This document shows, in pieces, positions 1 through 11,909 of a DNA stretch of 64,000 nucleotides. Source of the DNA: Anticarsia gemmatalis (lineage: Eukaryota; Arthropoda; Insecta; Lepidoptera; Erebidae); contig NC_134766.1 in NCBI RefSeq assembly GCF_050436995.1, forward strand, positions 7,192,001 to 7,256,000, read 5' to 3'. Each line of letters opens with the position of its first letter. The first letter of the stretch is position 1. Below the pieces are notes generated by a model, which was given only the letters and a program-made list of their open reading frames with translations, searched no databases and was not told the DNA's origin. A program made the translations under genes and the position numbers.

Positions 1-81
1 AACATCAATGACCCGCAGACTTATGCAATTGATGGTAGCCTGTTCGACACAGCTACTTAATTTTGGAAATACGTAGAATTC
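1..81. repeat. Dispersed repeat copy 1
   Basis: Similar along its length to 55455-55534: both hold ACTTATGCA/GCTTATGCA, GGTGGCCTGTT or close variants, ACAGCTACTT and ATTTTGGAAATA. The element is cut by the window edge. Family unknown. Confidence 0.6.
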
Positions 82-85
82 CTTC

Positions 86-260
86 TGATAGTATAAATGC
101 GAATGTTTGTGGGGATTGATGGATGTATGTTTGTTACTATTTCACAAAAAAACTACACGACAGATTTCGACGAAATTTAGTTTATAGAATGTTTATGACC
201 TGGATTTCTTGGGGTCTTATGACTTAGATGAAGTCGCTGGCAGAAGCCAAAAATTTTCTT
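86..260 (-). mobile_element. Related short element, decayed reverse copy
   Basis: TAGTATAAATGCGAATGTTT, GGATGTATGTTTGTTACT and ACAGATTTCGACGAAATTTA are the reversed tail and body of the same class; it fades near GATGAAGTCGCTGGC. Smaller scraps of this class lie at 7722-7748, 50188-50212 and 50985-51055. Confidence 0.6.
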
Positions 261-570
261 GTTGGTATGGCAATAAAGTTGTTGGAATATAAAACTATCA
301 CGTCACAGACCTTGAGATAAAATGATAAGCCTCCAAAGGGCACCTGAACAAACATGCCACGACGTGTTTTATGAAACTTATTAATATTTAGATTAGTTTT
401 ATCGTTCTAAGAAATCATTGTCGTCGTAATCATTAAGTGTAGCTGGGTGGGTATGTTGATTGAAATGAAGTCATTGTAGGATTTGCATTTTGTGAAATCA
501 AATCTTTATTCACCTATATTTATAGAGGTGCTTTAAGCTTGTAGCAAAGAAACGTAGTTCTGTACCAATT

Positions 571-724
571 TTTGGGCGTCTCCCTGCTTCGGAGGGCACG
601 TAAAAAGTCGGTCCTGGTTGTTGTCAATTAAGATAACAGGCGTTAAGCCACGTCAAAGGCCTTCGGGCGTCTTGAACAACTTTGACACTAGGTTGACCAC
701 TGACCATACGATAAGAAGAAGAAG
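571..724 (+). mobile_element. 5S-derived SINE, tail type 1, 5'-truncated
   Basis: Starts at GGGCGTCTCCCTGCTTCGG and runs through GTCGGTCC, CTTGAACAACTTTGACAC and GACCATACGATAAGAAGAAG. The 5S-like head is missing, as expected of incomplete reverse transcription. Confidence 0.8.
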
Positions 725-2319
725 TTAGCAAGTCGATAGCCTCTACTACCAAGTAACAATTCATATAGAACACTTATGAAATATGAACTCCCAGTACAGC
801 AATAACAGTTTCAATAAACCACTAGATATGTATCAACTTAACGACATTATCATATATTATTTTATCTCATTTACTGATCAGGTAGCAGCCAACAATAGGC
901 GACAGTGCGTAAAAACTCTGTTACTCCGTTATACATTGTCAATAACCCGGCACCGCCTACGCTCTTAATCAGTGTGCGAATCTTTGTGGGACAAGGCATA
1001 AGAATAAGCGATTTAAATGATAAATATCGTAATGGATTTGGTGTTTGTCCTTTAAGTAGCTATTGTTTGTTTGAACTTCGTTGGATGCTTGACAAAGATA
1101 TATATGTATATTATGTTGAATCACGCTTGAAAATGTGACAAATATCATATGATAAAGGCATCGTGCTCGAGATCTTGAATTATCATGATTACGTTGACTT
1201 TATCCTAAACTAACTGTAAATGGTACAATGTGTTTTCATCTTCCATTAATTTCTTTCAGCCGTTAAATCTGACCTCTCTTTTATTTCCATGTATTTAAGA
1301 AAACTTAAACCGAGGAAAAATAAGGAAAAGTCATAGTTATCATTGGCCTATGACAATCCATTGCAGATTATACTGAACTGCACAAAAAGCGTGTAAAATA
1401 CTTCAATCTGAAACTATTTTTACTAGAATTTAGAAGACATCTCTACATGAAGCAGTACAACAAAAGATGCATACTATAAAGTAACGAACTATTTGTGTCG
1501 TGACAAAAAAGCAAAACTTTCGCCTTCACCACATTAACAGCACAATAGCACTAACGCTGATTACATTTTCCAAAAAAACTCCTTCATTCACTCTCGTTAC
1601 GTTTTTATGTTCACTCCTAGATCCGGTTCGAGGTGATTACTTGTCTTTAACAGGGGTATTTAACCTTTTGTTTGTGAAAGGACATTTAGAATAACCTTGT
1701 CAAGGATGTTCAAGAAATTACAGGCAGCTTCTGCTGAGGTGATTAGTGGTCAAATTTAGTAAGAATAGATTAGTCATTTTTTATATAAACTGAATTCAAT
1801 TATGGACAAGGGTCTCCTCCCAGAATGAGATAGCGGGGGGGATGGTACTGGAGTCGACATCACGACCTAAGTGCGGTTCAAATTGTTTAAACAACTGTCA
1901 CTGGTTCTGTAAAAAGAATATATTTATATGTTTTAAATAAGGTTGTTGTTACTATTATTTTCCGTATTTAGAAATGTATCGAATCTCTGCATTGATTTTA
2001 AAAAATTTGGTCGGCTACATCGTACACGTAAGTAGTAAATGTATCAAGCTGTCAAAAGGTTGAGGACCACCGGTGTCTAACAACTCAATCAAAACGTCAA
2101 GTTTATCGGACAAAAGTACTAAAAAAAACTGTCGATTGATTCCTACGGCTATTTGCATTTCGGTATCTTCTTTGTACAGTTTTTGTTCTCATTTTACTAT
2201 AACTAGCTGTATAGTTTTGATTAGTTGCAACTGTTGATAAACTACTGAAAAAAAAACTTTAAGACCGCAAGTCTTTATATATTTCTTCATATTTTTAAAT
2301 TTCTGTTCTGGGGCGTTAT
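725..2319. other. No gene seen
   Basis: AT-rich non-coding DNA. The short frames here lack codon structure or recognisable motifs. A scrap of the composite SINE tail (CTCCTCCCAGAATGAG) lies at 1811-1830. Confidence 0.6.
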
Positions 2320-2471
2320 CACGTATCTCAGTTGACAACTATTTGAAAGCCACTATGCTGTACATTGTTTTCTCTGTTGAATGATTGCGATTTATACGTT
2401 ACGCCAAAGCAGCAATGTACTAAATAGTGACCATCAATTTGGCGTACACTACTTGTCAACTGAGATACATG
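2320..2471. repeat. Degenerate inverted repeat
   Basis: CACGTATCTCAGTTGACAA (2320-2338) is matched in reverse at 2453-2471 with one mismatch. Flanking sequence shows weaker inverted similarity, as expected of an old foldback element. No target duplication found. Confidence 0.55.
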
Positions 2472-3622
2472 ACATGATAAACCCGCTGGCACCTTCCTTG
2501 GTGTTTCGCAAATTCAAACTATCGATTTCAAGAATGCGGATTCCAACTTCAATCCTACATTCTGCAGTTTTATCGTAATAAATCTGAGGCATAAACAAAA
2601 TTCTTATTGGAATAATTTGACAAACATTTTTCATTGTAAAATTGTGTAAAATTCGTCCTAGATTTTGCTTATAAATGTGCAAGTGCTTTTAGTCACCAAT
2701 ACGCCTGGTCCATTTCATAGGCGACATATAGAAATATCTTAAGTCGCTATTCGCGTATGCCTTAAGCTGGAACAACGTGCATGAGACCAGACGGCGGCTT
2801 GTAACCTCTAATCGAATGCAAAGTAGTGTCAATGATTCAGACAAATTTACATTTTGATCGTTTCAGTAGGTTGTTATCCTTTCTCTTATGTGTCGTTTTC
2901 ATAAAGATTTTAGTAGCAGTCGATTTAGGTAAAGATGGTGTCACGTCCTCGGCCATAAATACTAGACTCAGTGTTATTTTTCTCTCCATGTCTGAGTTAA
3001 ATAGTGGTATATATAAGACTAAAGTAGTGTCTGAGACTGCATTTTAAATGCCTGTCTATATAGTTGTTTCAAGCACGCCTAGATATTTTTACAATATCCT
3101 GATTAGCTAAATCTAAATAGTACGCCTATCGTAGAGTATGAAAATAAAGTTATTTACTCATATAAGCCAGGTTATCGGATTAGTTAGAAAACTAATGCAT
3201 AAGTAACAGTTGTTCCAATACAATACTCTGTATTGTAGAAACAGTTTGTCAAGCCTTAATATACATAGAACCATTTCCTAAAAAAGGATATTAAAAAATC
3301 TTTCAATAATTTACTTTGTGCTACGTTGACCCGGTAACACCCCGTGGGTGTGAAACTATGAACATTAAACGTATGTAAGACGTTATGTGAGGATCGTGGG
3401 CGGCATCTATTTACTAATTAACCTGTTATTGCCATAACGTGATTATCTTCTTCCTTGATTGTCAGTTGTTTGATGGGGCCCATGGGTTTTAATGGGGCTA
3501 GTCTATTTTAGATGTGATGACCTCGGGAGATATCAGCACGATCTTAATGCGAAGGAAGGAAACTTTGTAGTTGTGATTTGTGACGCAGAATTTTGAAATA
3601 AAACATACTTTTGGGAATACTA

Positions 3623-3767
3623 GTGTGTATGAACTTGTAATAATTTTTTTTCTCTACACAAAAAAGCTCGATATTTGGGTACCTCACGAGCTCACTGAAA
3701 GAAACCTAATGTGTAATCATTAGTGATTCTTGAAGCCAAAGAGATTTTATTACAAGTTCATACATAC
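3623..3767. mobile_element. 145-bp TA-flanked MITE
   Basis: Inverted ends GTGTGTATGAACTTGTAATAA and TTATTACAAGTTCATACATAC, with TA immediately outside both (3621-3622, 3768-3769). A TA target fits Tc1/mariner-type mobilisation. Single copy in the window. Confidence 0.72.
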
Positions 3768-3769
3768 TA

Positions 3770-5520
3770 TAATGCGAAAAGACTTTTTTCCCGACCTAAT
3801 ATTTCAGTTTAATAATTATGGAGCATATTGTCTGTCATTCAGACGTTTGTTAAATGAGATTAAGTAAATACTATGATTTCACGGATACCTACTGATTCTG
3901 TAAATATTTCGCTGTTAATGTTGTTAGAAGCAAAAAACACTACTAATTCTTGTTTAAGTAACTAGCTTCTATAGCCAAAATATTTCAACTGAATGACAAC
4001 CATTTAATTTCTGTTTGCACTCTTTGACTCAAACCGTAAGCACTCATCCTAGCATCAGAAAAAAAAACGCGACAACAAATTTTTGTAACCGCTTATATCT
4101 TACAACTTGCACCACTCCTTACTCTTCAACTGCCTCAACCGAGCATCGAAGTCAATTGAATCCTGCGACGTATTGTTTTTATATTATTAACTACAACCGT
4201 TCTTTCATTCCTTCATAGTCTTTGATTCGTTTAGCGCCAGTTATTCTCTATACTTATAGAGACTACTAGTGGGAGACTAATTGAATGACTTTCTTTGGAA
4301 ATTGTCTTTATTTTTTGTTTTTACTATGATTTTGATGAGTGATTTAGTTGTTAAATTAAATTTGGCCAGTAATGAAGTGATTGGTTTTTTTTAGTATGTT
4401 AGTGCAATCTTATTTGATGTAACGGTTGCTGACATGTGTTTAGTACTTAGTCGGATACACTAAACTAATATTTTTTTTATTTAATTTGTTTTATGTGCCT
4501 TTCAATTATCGATAAGAGTCTAGCGGATGGATTTTCTGAAGGAAGATATTTATACGCTCCTTGGTCTCTGGCTACCATACATACACACTTGTTGTAGATT
4601 TCTCTGGTCTCTGCCTACTCCTATGGAAAGAAAGCCTGATTGTATGTATGTATGTTGTAGATGTTTATTCCTGCATATTAAGTTGGGGGTAGAATAGTAC
4701 TTGAATTTGAACTCTAAACCTTTAAATACTGTCCGTAACTCAATAGTTTTCCAGCAGATAAAACCAGTTACTCTACGCTCTACAGCAGTCCAAACTACTC
4801 GAGACAGACTCAAGTACACAGTAGATAATCTACGTTCTTATTGATCCGCCGTGGTCCGTGAATGCGACTAATGCTCCCGAGGTATGCCGGCGAGGAATGC
4901 TCCCGGCTCATCGAGAACATTCCTTCAAGTATAGGTGACTGATGCTGTTAGCCGTGGTGTTGATTTCTATGTGTGTTGGAGGCTTGTGTTGAGGATTGCA
5001 GATATTGGGAATTGCTTTGAAATAATTGTGCTACCAACAAAAATCAACTCGTACATTTTTTGTAGCCTTTTTGTGTTCTACCGCTGGCCAAAAGCCATCT
5101 CTTTCCTTACAAATTTTACTTTCCTGTGTCGCTAGGTCGTCACCTGCTCGGTGTATTTGTATTAATTATTTGATGTTTGCCTGAAAGTTTGTCTTAATAT
5201 AATAAACAAATTAGAATGTGTCCAGTTGACCATCTTTGAACTGTGTGTAATGATGTCCCATGTCACTTCATAGCAAGTTGGTGGTAACATCACTTCTAAA
5301 ACGGTTATAAAGTACGTACCAGTTAATTATTACTTAGTATTACTTAGTTATGGTAATAAAATTCAATATACAACATAAGCGATATAAATTAGTGCACCTG
5401 TTATCCTGTATAGTAATTCATTTACATATACAAGTTCTTTATGTATTTATTGGAGACCTGCCAGCAGTTACAACAGTAATCTATTTTATTTAATAAAGCA
5501 TGCATATATAATATATAGCC
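3770..5520. other. No gene seen apart from the 4.55 kb repeat
   Basis: Non-coding, AT-rich. 4845-4930 is somewhat GC-richer (CTCCCGAGGTATGCCGGCGA) without a frame I can support. Confidence 0.55.
4555..4675. repeat. GGTCTCTGCCTAC dispersed repeat
   Basis: TCTCTGGTCTCTGCCTACTC and GATTGTATGTATGTATGTTG; related tracts at 8904-8966 and 43908-43962 share TCTCTGCCT and ATTTTATG(TATG)n. An upstream partial duplicate (TTGGTCTCTGGCTACC) starts the tract. Confidence 0.55.
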
Positions 5521-5668
5521 TTTTTTCCAAGCTGTGTTGGACTCGGCTTCCAGTCTCACTGGATGCAGCTGAATACTGTTTTACATGGAGCGACTGCCTA
5601 TCTGACCTCCACAACCCGGTTACCTGGGATATAACACGATATACTTCGGTAAGACTGGTTGTTGCTTA
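5521..5668 (-). mobile_element. 5S-SINE tail type 2, 3' fragment
   Basis: Reversed tail: AAGCTGTGTTGGACTCGGC, TCTCACTGGATGCAGCTG, TTTTACATGGAGCGACTGCC, AACCCGGTTACC, with a TA-rich end at the left. A shorter scrap of the same tail lies at 44486-44556. Confidence 0.7.
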
Positions 5669-5839
5669 AACATAAACGTACCACATTCAATCCTGAACAC
5701 TTTTAATGGGATTTAAATTAAGTACAAGTATTTTTAAACATATTTTATACATTCGAAGCTACATATTATCCAGTCTATAGTTATAAATATTCGCTTATTC
5801 AGTCTCAAGTCTCTACCACTATCAAACATTCAATTTTTC

Positions 5840-6061
5840 TCTACTATTGCAGTCAATACTCCGTACAATTTCGATTCACTCGTACACAAAAGCTCTATCG
5901 AACTGGAAACCAGTAAATATCTCAAACGCAGTCAACGTTTGAGGTATTATTGAAGCTCGGAGTCAAACAAGGCTCGCTTTGTTGACGAAACTACCCCAAT
6001 ATTGCACCCAGTGTACCGAACTCGATCGATAGTAGAACGTACAGTCGTGACCGCAAGTGAG
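5840..6061 (+). promoter_or_regulatory. Possible promoter / first exon
   Basis: Less AT-rich tract with several CGs, an interrupted palindrome CTCAAACG/CGTTTGAG (5922-5944), ACAGTCGTGACCGCAA, and a donor-like GTGAGT at 6056-6061. Weak evidence; no coding frame. Confidence 0.2.
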
Positions 6062-8690
6062 TTACTCTACCACAATTTCAAACGTATGAAATATTAATAC
6101 TAAATGAACTTGCTATTTTAAAAGCTCGTTTTGTAGGGCATTTTACAAACATACATTTTGCAAATATCAAAGCTCAACCAGACCCGAAATAATTTATTGG
6201 TTTCTTGTTGAAATATTTGGTTCGTGTGCAATTTTTAATCATATCCTGTTCTAAATTAATCACGATTATGAAAATGATAAAAGAATATCAAATCAGTAAT
6301 TTTACTAATGTATTCATAATAATTGGTAAAATTATTTTCTAGTTTGCTCTTATTCTTGACTGTACTAATGTTAATGGCGTCGTAAAACTTGCACGCGAGT
6401 GACGTCATAGAAGGAAAAACCAAGATCTACATGCTACATTAATGAAGTAATTGTATGTAATATTGAATACTGTTAATTATAGGTCTTGCAGTTGTAATTG
6501 CTTGAACTTGATTGTTTGTCTTCAATGTAGAGGTAGGTTAGGTAATTGAAAACTTTACTTGGTGTAGATTCAGTTTTGTGCAATATTTATATACGAAAAA
6601 TAAATCGTGTCAAATATATGCTTTGTAAAATCTATAATTTAATACCACAGTTTGTTTAAAAGCTCTTTCTTTATTTTCGTAAGCACCGCTGATTGACTAT
6701 TTACATAGGCACTGAAACACCATCGGCAGATTTTTTGTATGCGTACTTTGGAATTAAAGCGAGATACGATTAAGAGTTTTATTGATGTAAATGTTTTTAC
6801 AGTTTGCCAATAACTTTGTTTATTCCTCCGTCATACGTATCAGGCACCCTCTACCAAAGATATTTATAGAAACTAAGTCACAGGCGGATTTATTGTAGCT
6901 TGATTTTAATCAACTACTTTCATACGGAAAACACTTATTAAATTGCATGTTTTAATGCAATTTTGCGCAAAACTTTCATACACAAAAACATTTAATATAA
7001 CACGATACTGTACAAACTTCAGCACTCACTGCAACAATTACCATCCCCCTGAGATGACCTTCGCGCCACCCTCATTGCATTTCACCTTGACCTACTCCCA
7101 CCCTCAGATTAACTCCACTCAGTACACGTATAAGCTTCCGACTACGGCTTAATGCTAATGGATTGTTTATGATTAATACTTGGTCTTTGATGCTTATAGG
7201 ATTAGAAGTAAATGTTTTTATGTTGAAGGAGCTAGAGGTAGTCTTTGTGTACTATTGCTAGGAAATATGGATTATTTTTAATAGAAAAGCATTTAGTAGT
7301 GGGTATATCGTCAAATAACGAATATTTCTTCATTCGTCTTCTTTCGTAGCTAAACCGCTGGTTTCCTCTTGCTTTTAATGTGAGTAAAAGTTAAATGTTT
7401 GTCCACGAATCTTCAAAGATCTGAATTACGTGCCAAAATGCTGAAAGGTGTAGTACTTTTGCATTTTATACTTATTAGTTTGGAGACACTGTTTTTTAGA
7501 AGCAGTCCAGTAGTTCCAGAGATATAACCTACAAACCAAACAAGACATATCCCTTTATATTACTAGATACACCTTAAAAAAATGTCTTAAAATCCAATAA
7601 CCATAGTGATTGACTGAAGGACAACGCACAGCTGAAACTACTGAGCGTAGAAAGTAGTTTTGCATGAAGATTCCTTAGGAAGTGTAGAAGAGTACACTAC
7701 TAAGAGAGGAATTTTGGAAAAACCATTCGGGCAAAGCCGCGGGCGTATAGTTAGTACTTCATATAAAACCATCTCATAAACGCCTTATTCATTTTCATTA
7801 CATCTAAAAGCTATACTTAACAATATTACCAGCCATTCTCAGTGGTTTTCCACTTGACTTTCTCATGTTTTCCCACCAGTGACGTCATAATAACAGTCAA
7901 GTGTGAGCCGTGTGAACAGTCAATATAAAGTAGATTGGAAAGTGTTTACTGTTGGTTTGTTTGCTTAAAGTGATTATGGAAATTTGGTTTAGTTTTCCGA
8001 AGTAGTGAACGGTAAAATTTCTTAGAATTAATGCCTAGAGGTTCTGCTGTTTATTGGAAGAATACATTAGAATTAAAAATTACTTTTAAGGTTGGTAATT
8101 TAGATCCCACAAAAAATAAACATTTTTTTACGAGACGAGACAATATTAAAATTTGTCATTGTCAAAAAGTAATCAGATTGCATGTAGATGCACGTTCCTT
8201 CCCTTCTTAAATGTAGTTACTTATTAAAACTTATTTTATTAATTAGAAGCATGTTTGATTTTATTGCCTTTATAAGCCTAAAATTGTTATTTTAGTTCTT
8301 CGTATTTAATTAGGTTCTAAGCTTACAAAATATCCCTTAATTATATTTTGTAATAACACTCATCACAACAACTAACTATTTATTACCATCTAAATTAATA
8401 GCAAACCTTCAGATTGACGCGACAGTTATCGCTTCTATCAATGTATAAATTACATCAATCATAGATTGATGGCGACCAGGTAATCCATTAAACGATTCGA
8501 GGCGATTGATCAAGTGATTGATCGCTGTAATTGGTTCAAACGTCGACTGAAACTTGTTTGTTGATATCTTTATGATTGACCGGTTTGTGCCTGCGACTTT
8601 GTCTGCGTGGAAAGAAACCTGGGCTTGAAAAGTATCTGGATTTGTACATTCAGTTATTACCTATCTGTATGTTGAATAGAAATTAAATTC
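6062..8690. other. Non-coding; two CRE palindromes
   Basis: TGACGTCA at 6400-6407 and 7880-7887. Otherwise AT-rich with no supported gene; a short-element scrap is at 7722-7748. Confidence 0.55.
7880..7960 (+). promoter_or_regulatory. Putative CRE-TATA pair
   Basis: TGACGTCA (7880-7887) followed by TATAAAG (7924-7930). Same order and similar spacing as the pair at 54 kb. No downstream gene recognised. Confidence 0.28.
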
Positions 8691-8695
8691 ATTAA

Positions 8696-8813
8696 TGCCC
8701 GGTTTCTGAGGCACATTTAGCGGTAGTTTATCTTTTCATACTGTCATGCTTTTATGAGGTTAAACGCTATTGAATAGATAAACTATCGCTAAACGTACCT
8801 CAAAAACCATGGG
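8696..8813. mobile_element. 116-bp foldback MITE, copy 1
   Basis: Nearly whole-length inverted repeat: CCCGGTTTCTGAGGCACATT ... GATAAACTATCGCTAAACG and CTCAAAAACCATGGG. Flanked by TAA on both sides, which fits a TWA target as used by PIF/Harbinger elements (inference). Confidence 0.75.
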
Positions 8814-9391
8814 TAAGTACGTATGTGATGAGTGTATAAGTATTGTTGTTTGTAAATTTACTCTCATTCTCCATATTTGGAATTTGAGAAACAAAAAAAA
8901 ACAGATATACTTAGATCTCTGCCTACTACTACGAGAAAACGGCGGGATTTTATGAACTGATGTATGTATTGTCACTAGGCAAGTTGCTTTTTTCTGAAAA
9001 CTTTCATCGCTAGCTTCTAAATTAAGTTTCTTTAAAAGAACCCTCTAATGAGCACGAGATCATGAAAAAGGCTAGTTTAAATATAACTTTATCTCAGTCT
9101 ATTAATATTAACCGTCTTCATAGCTTACTCATAAAACCTGACTATATTTCCCTACAAGCTCATTCCCATCGAAGTACGAGATAACATATCAATAACCAGT
9201 AATAAACTGTAAACTTGAACACTTTAATCTTATCAGTTATGTACTGTAATCATTATAATCTTTGTGTTCGCGGGAAATCAGCGTTATCGTAAATCCTGGG
9301 CAGACAACCTGTCTGTATGTTTTTATCCTTGTACCGTATACACGTGGTTGAGTCCCTGGTCTTAAGCATAATCCTTATTATAGTAAAGACT

Positions 9392-9740
9392 TGACTGCCT
9401 CCATGGCGCAGTGGTTTAGGTCGCCACGCCGATACCACTGCAACGGGAGGTCGTGGGTTCGATTCCCACACGGAGCAATTATTTGTGCGATCCACAAATA
9501 ATTGCTTCGGGTCTGGTTGTGCTTTGTGTCCGTTGTTTGTATGTTTGTAAAAAGTCCCCGCGACACAAGAGCAATTCTTAGTGCGGGAGTTGTCTTTTTA
9601 AAACAACAATAACAACAATAATAAAGAATGTTTTTTAACCCAACCCGCACTTGGCCAGCGCGGTGGACTAAGGCCTAACCCCTCCCTCATTACGGAAGAA
9701 GACCCTTGCCCAGCAGTGGGACATTAATGGGTTAAATTTA
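9392..9740 (+). mobile_element. tRNA-derived SINE with long composite tail
   Basis: The head contains TGGCGCAGTGG (A box) and GGGTTCGATTCCC (B box) within a tRNA-like 75-bp block, followed by TGTGCGATCCACAAATAATT, TTGTTTGTATGTTTGTAAA and TTAGTGCGGGAGTTGTC. It continues after an A-rich linker into CCCTCCCTCATTACGG and CCCAGCAGTGGGACATTAAT, ending GGTTAAATTTATTTATTTA. The same head-tail pairing recurs at 31.2 kb, so the two parts form one element. It is not a functional tRNA gene: the acceptor ends do not pair fully and no anticodon arm is convincing. Confidence 0.83.
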
Positions 9741-10390
9741 TTTATTTATGTTTTTTACTCGATCGAGTTAAACTGTAGGTGAATTTGCATAAATAAAAAG
9801 CATTTTTTAATAGTGCGAATGGTGCGCGTGGTACCTAATCTATCTTTATTTTCTGCTATGCATAGTAGGGTTAGTCTTCCTTATCTTTTTCCTCCCATTT
9901 GTTCTTTTCTCGGAATTGAAGTCTTCAGAAACTAGCTTATTTAATTTGTTGCATTGTCGTTTGCCATTCATTCCATTCATCTTAATTATCCGTTGATGAT
10001 ATTTGGATCAATCTATCACAAACAATCATATAAATGCGTGCAATAAAATTTATAAACAGAATGAAATATAGGCTACTTTCCTAAAATGGCTGACCGCTTT
10101 CTAACGCTAAAGAAATTAATAGGATCTTTCAGTTACAGATTTATTCCCACACGGGATAAATATCTGTGTGATGAGCACGAGTATCTGTTCTGTAGCGCGA
10201 TTCTCTTCAATCGGAGCCACCGAGTATCGAGAGTTTGAAGTTTAAAATGTACCAACAAAAATAGTTTCTACGACGTCCGCTAGAGGCGCTGATCACATTT
10301 TTATGCATAATTTTTCGATTTCTAGCCGGTTGTCGATGCTCAATAGTTGTAGAGAATCGAGCTACTGGGCCTGGTTGTTAATTGATCTGT

Positions 10391-10597
10391 ATCACATAAG
10401 AGAATGGGTCAAAATTTTCCCCGTTTAAGTAACATTTTTTACTGGTACTCTGCTCGTGTTGGTTGTAGCGATCCTCGATAAATGGGCTATCTCACATAGA
10501 AAAATAATTTTTCAAATCAGACGAGTAGTTACTGAGATTAGCGCGTTCAAACAAACAAAGAAACAAACAAACTTCAGCTTTATCACATTAGCATAGA
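10391..10597 (+). mobile_element. CTAGCTGACCCGCG element, 5'-truncated
   Basis: Begins at ATCACATAAGAGAATGGG, then TTTTCCCCGTTTAAGTAAC, CTCGATAAATGGGCTATC, a CAAA run and a diverged end TTATCACATTAGCATAGATT. Confidence 0.75.
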
Positions 10598-11532
10598 TTC
10601 GATTACCGTAGTACAAGGTCTGCTTAGTTCGGAATCAAATTACCGTGTATGAGTTGTCCAGTGCTATTAATATATATTTTACAATAGTTACTCGATCACG
10701 CTTCGCCCACGCCTCGCATGCCATCCCCTCTTTCCCAAGCGATAGACTTACGATAATCTATCAAATTCTACGAACTAGAATTATAAAGAGGATTATATAT
10801 TATAATCGTACTTACCTTACGTATTCCTAGAAAATACGCCTAAAGCGATAATTTCAATGTTGCGGATCTAGGTCTGACAAACATTATTATTAGCGTTTCC
10901 TAATCAACTAATAGTAGGTTATCGTGCCAATTAAAAAGGTTATTATTGCAAGGGTATTTTGCGCGTGAATGGTTCATGACCTAGGTCAATTTTGTTGTCA
11001 TAAAACTGAGAATAATACTAATGCCAGCAATCAGACACGATTTTCTCTGGTTACGAAATAAATTCGAAAAAGGGTTTTATTTTTGCCAAAATTAACACAA
11101 ATGTATTTAAAAATATTACTTTTATATATATTTACTGAATTTAAATAATATCATTATTATAATAAAAAACCTATCCTTAAATAAAACGTATTTAAAACAA
11201 TGAAAATGTAGTAACTGATTTTGAGGTTTCACACTCACAACTTTACTAGGTTAATACGAATAATTCTCAAGACGTTTCATAGACATCGCACGTGCCTTAA
11301 AATTCAACACAAAACTGTATTAACTCTTCAATCGTCAATCTCACATCAATTGCGATCAATCGCTGCAATTTCAATCGTCGATATAATCAGTGGCAGCGAT
11401 TGAAGTCACAATAACATGTTGCGACCTTGCGACCTCTGCACCGTGATGTCATTCGATTGAAATCATCAATACATTTGTAATCTGTCATTGTGGGGAGCTG
11501 TTGGTTTTGTAGATTTATTGTATGTTGGTTTA

Positions 11533-11811
11533 TACTATGAGGAGCTCGTGGCTTAGTTAACAGCAGCCGCACGGATCGATCTCTGAGGTTAAGCGACGCT
11601 TGACGAGGTTGTTCTATGGATGGTTGACCATCTTATACATATCGAGTTCCTTCGTGTTTCGGAAGGCACGTTAAATTGTGGGTCCCGGCTGTTATTTTCG
11701 AAGATCTTTGACAGTCGCTCCATGTAAAACACTGGTATCCAGCTGCATCCGGTGAGATTGGAAGCCGACTCCAATATAGTTTGGAACAAACGCTAAGCTA
11801 ATATATATATA
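11533..11811 (+). mobile_element. 5S rRNA-derived SINE, tail type 2, internally deleted
   Basis: Same head, body and 3' tail as the 24.4 kb copy but lacking about 110 bp between TTTGACAGTCG and CTCCATG. Flanked by the perfect 14-bp repeat TGTATGTTGGTTTA (11519-11532 and 11812-11825). Ends in (TA)n. The open frames over it are incidental. Confidence 0.83.
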
Positions 11812-11863
11812 TGTATGTTGGTTTAGTTAGTTGAAGAAGTGACTTGTAGGCCTACAAATATAT

Positions 11864-11909
11864 ATTGAATAGATAAACTACCGTTAAATGTCCTCAGAAA
11901 CCGGGGGTA
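11864..11909. mobile_element. Foldback MITE, half copy
   Basis: Only one arm is present: TTGAATAGATAAACTACCGT then TAAATG and CTCAGAAACCGGGGG. It lies 40 bp after the 5S-derived SINE duplication. Confidence 0.7.

Noticed and set aside
9405..9470. tRNA gene at 9.4 kb
   Set aside because: A and B boxes are present, but the acceptor stem is incomplete and the block recurs with the same 3' extension elsewhere, so it is a SINE head.
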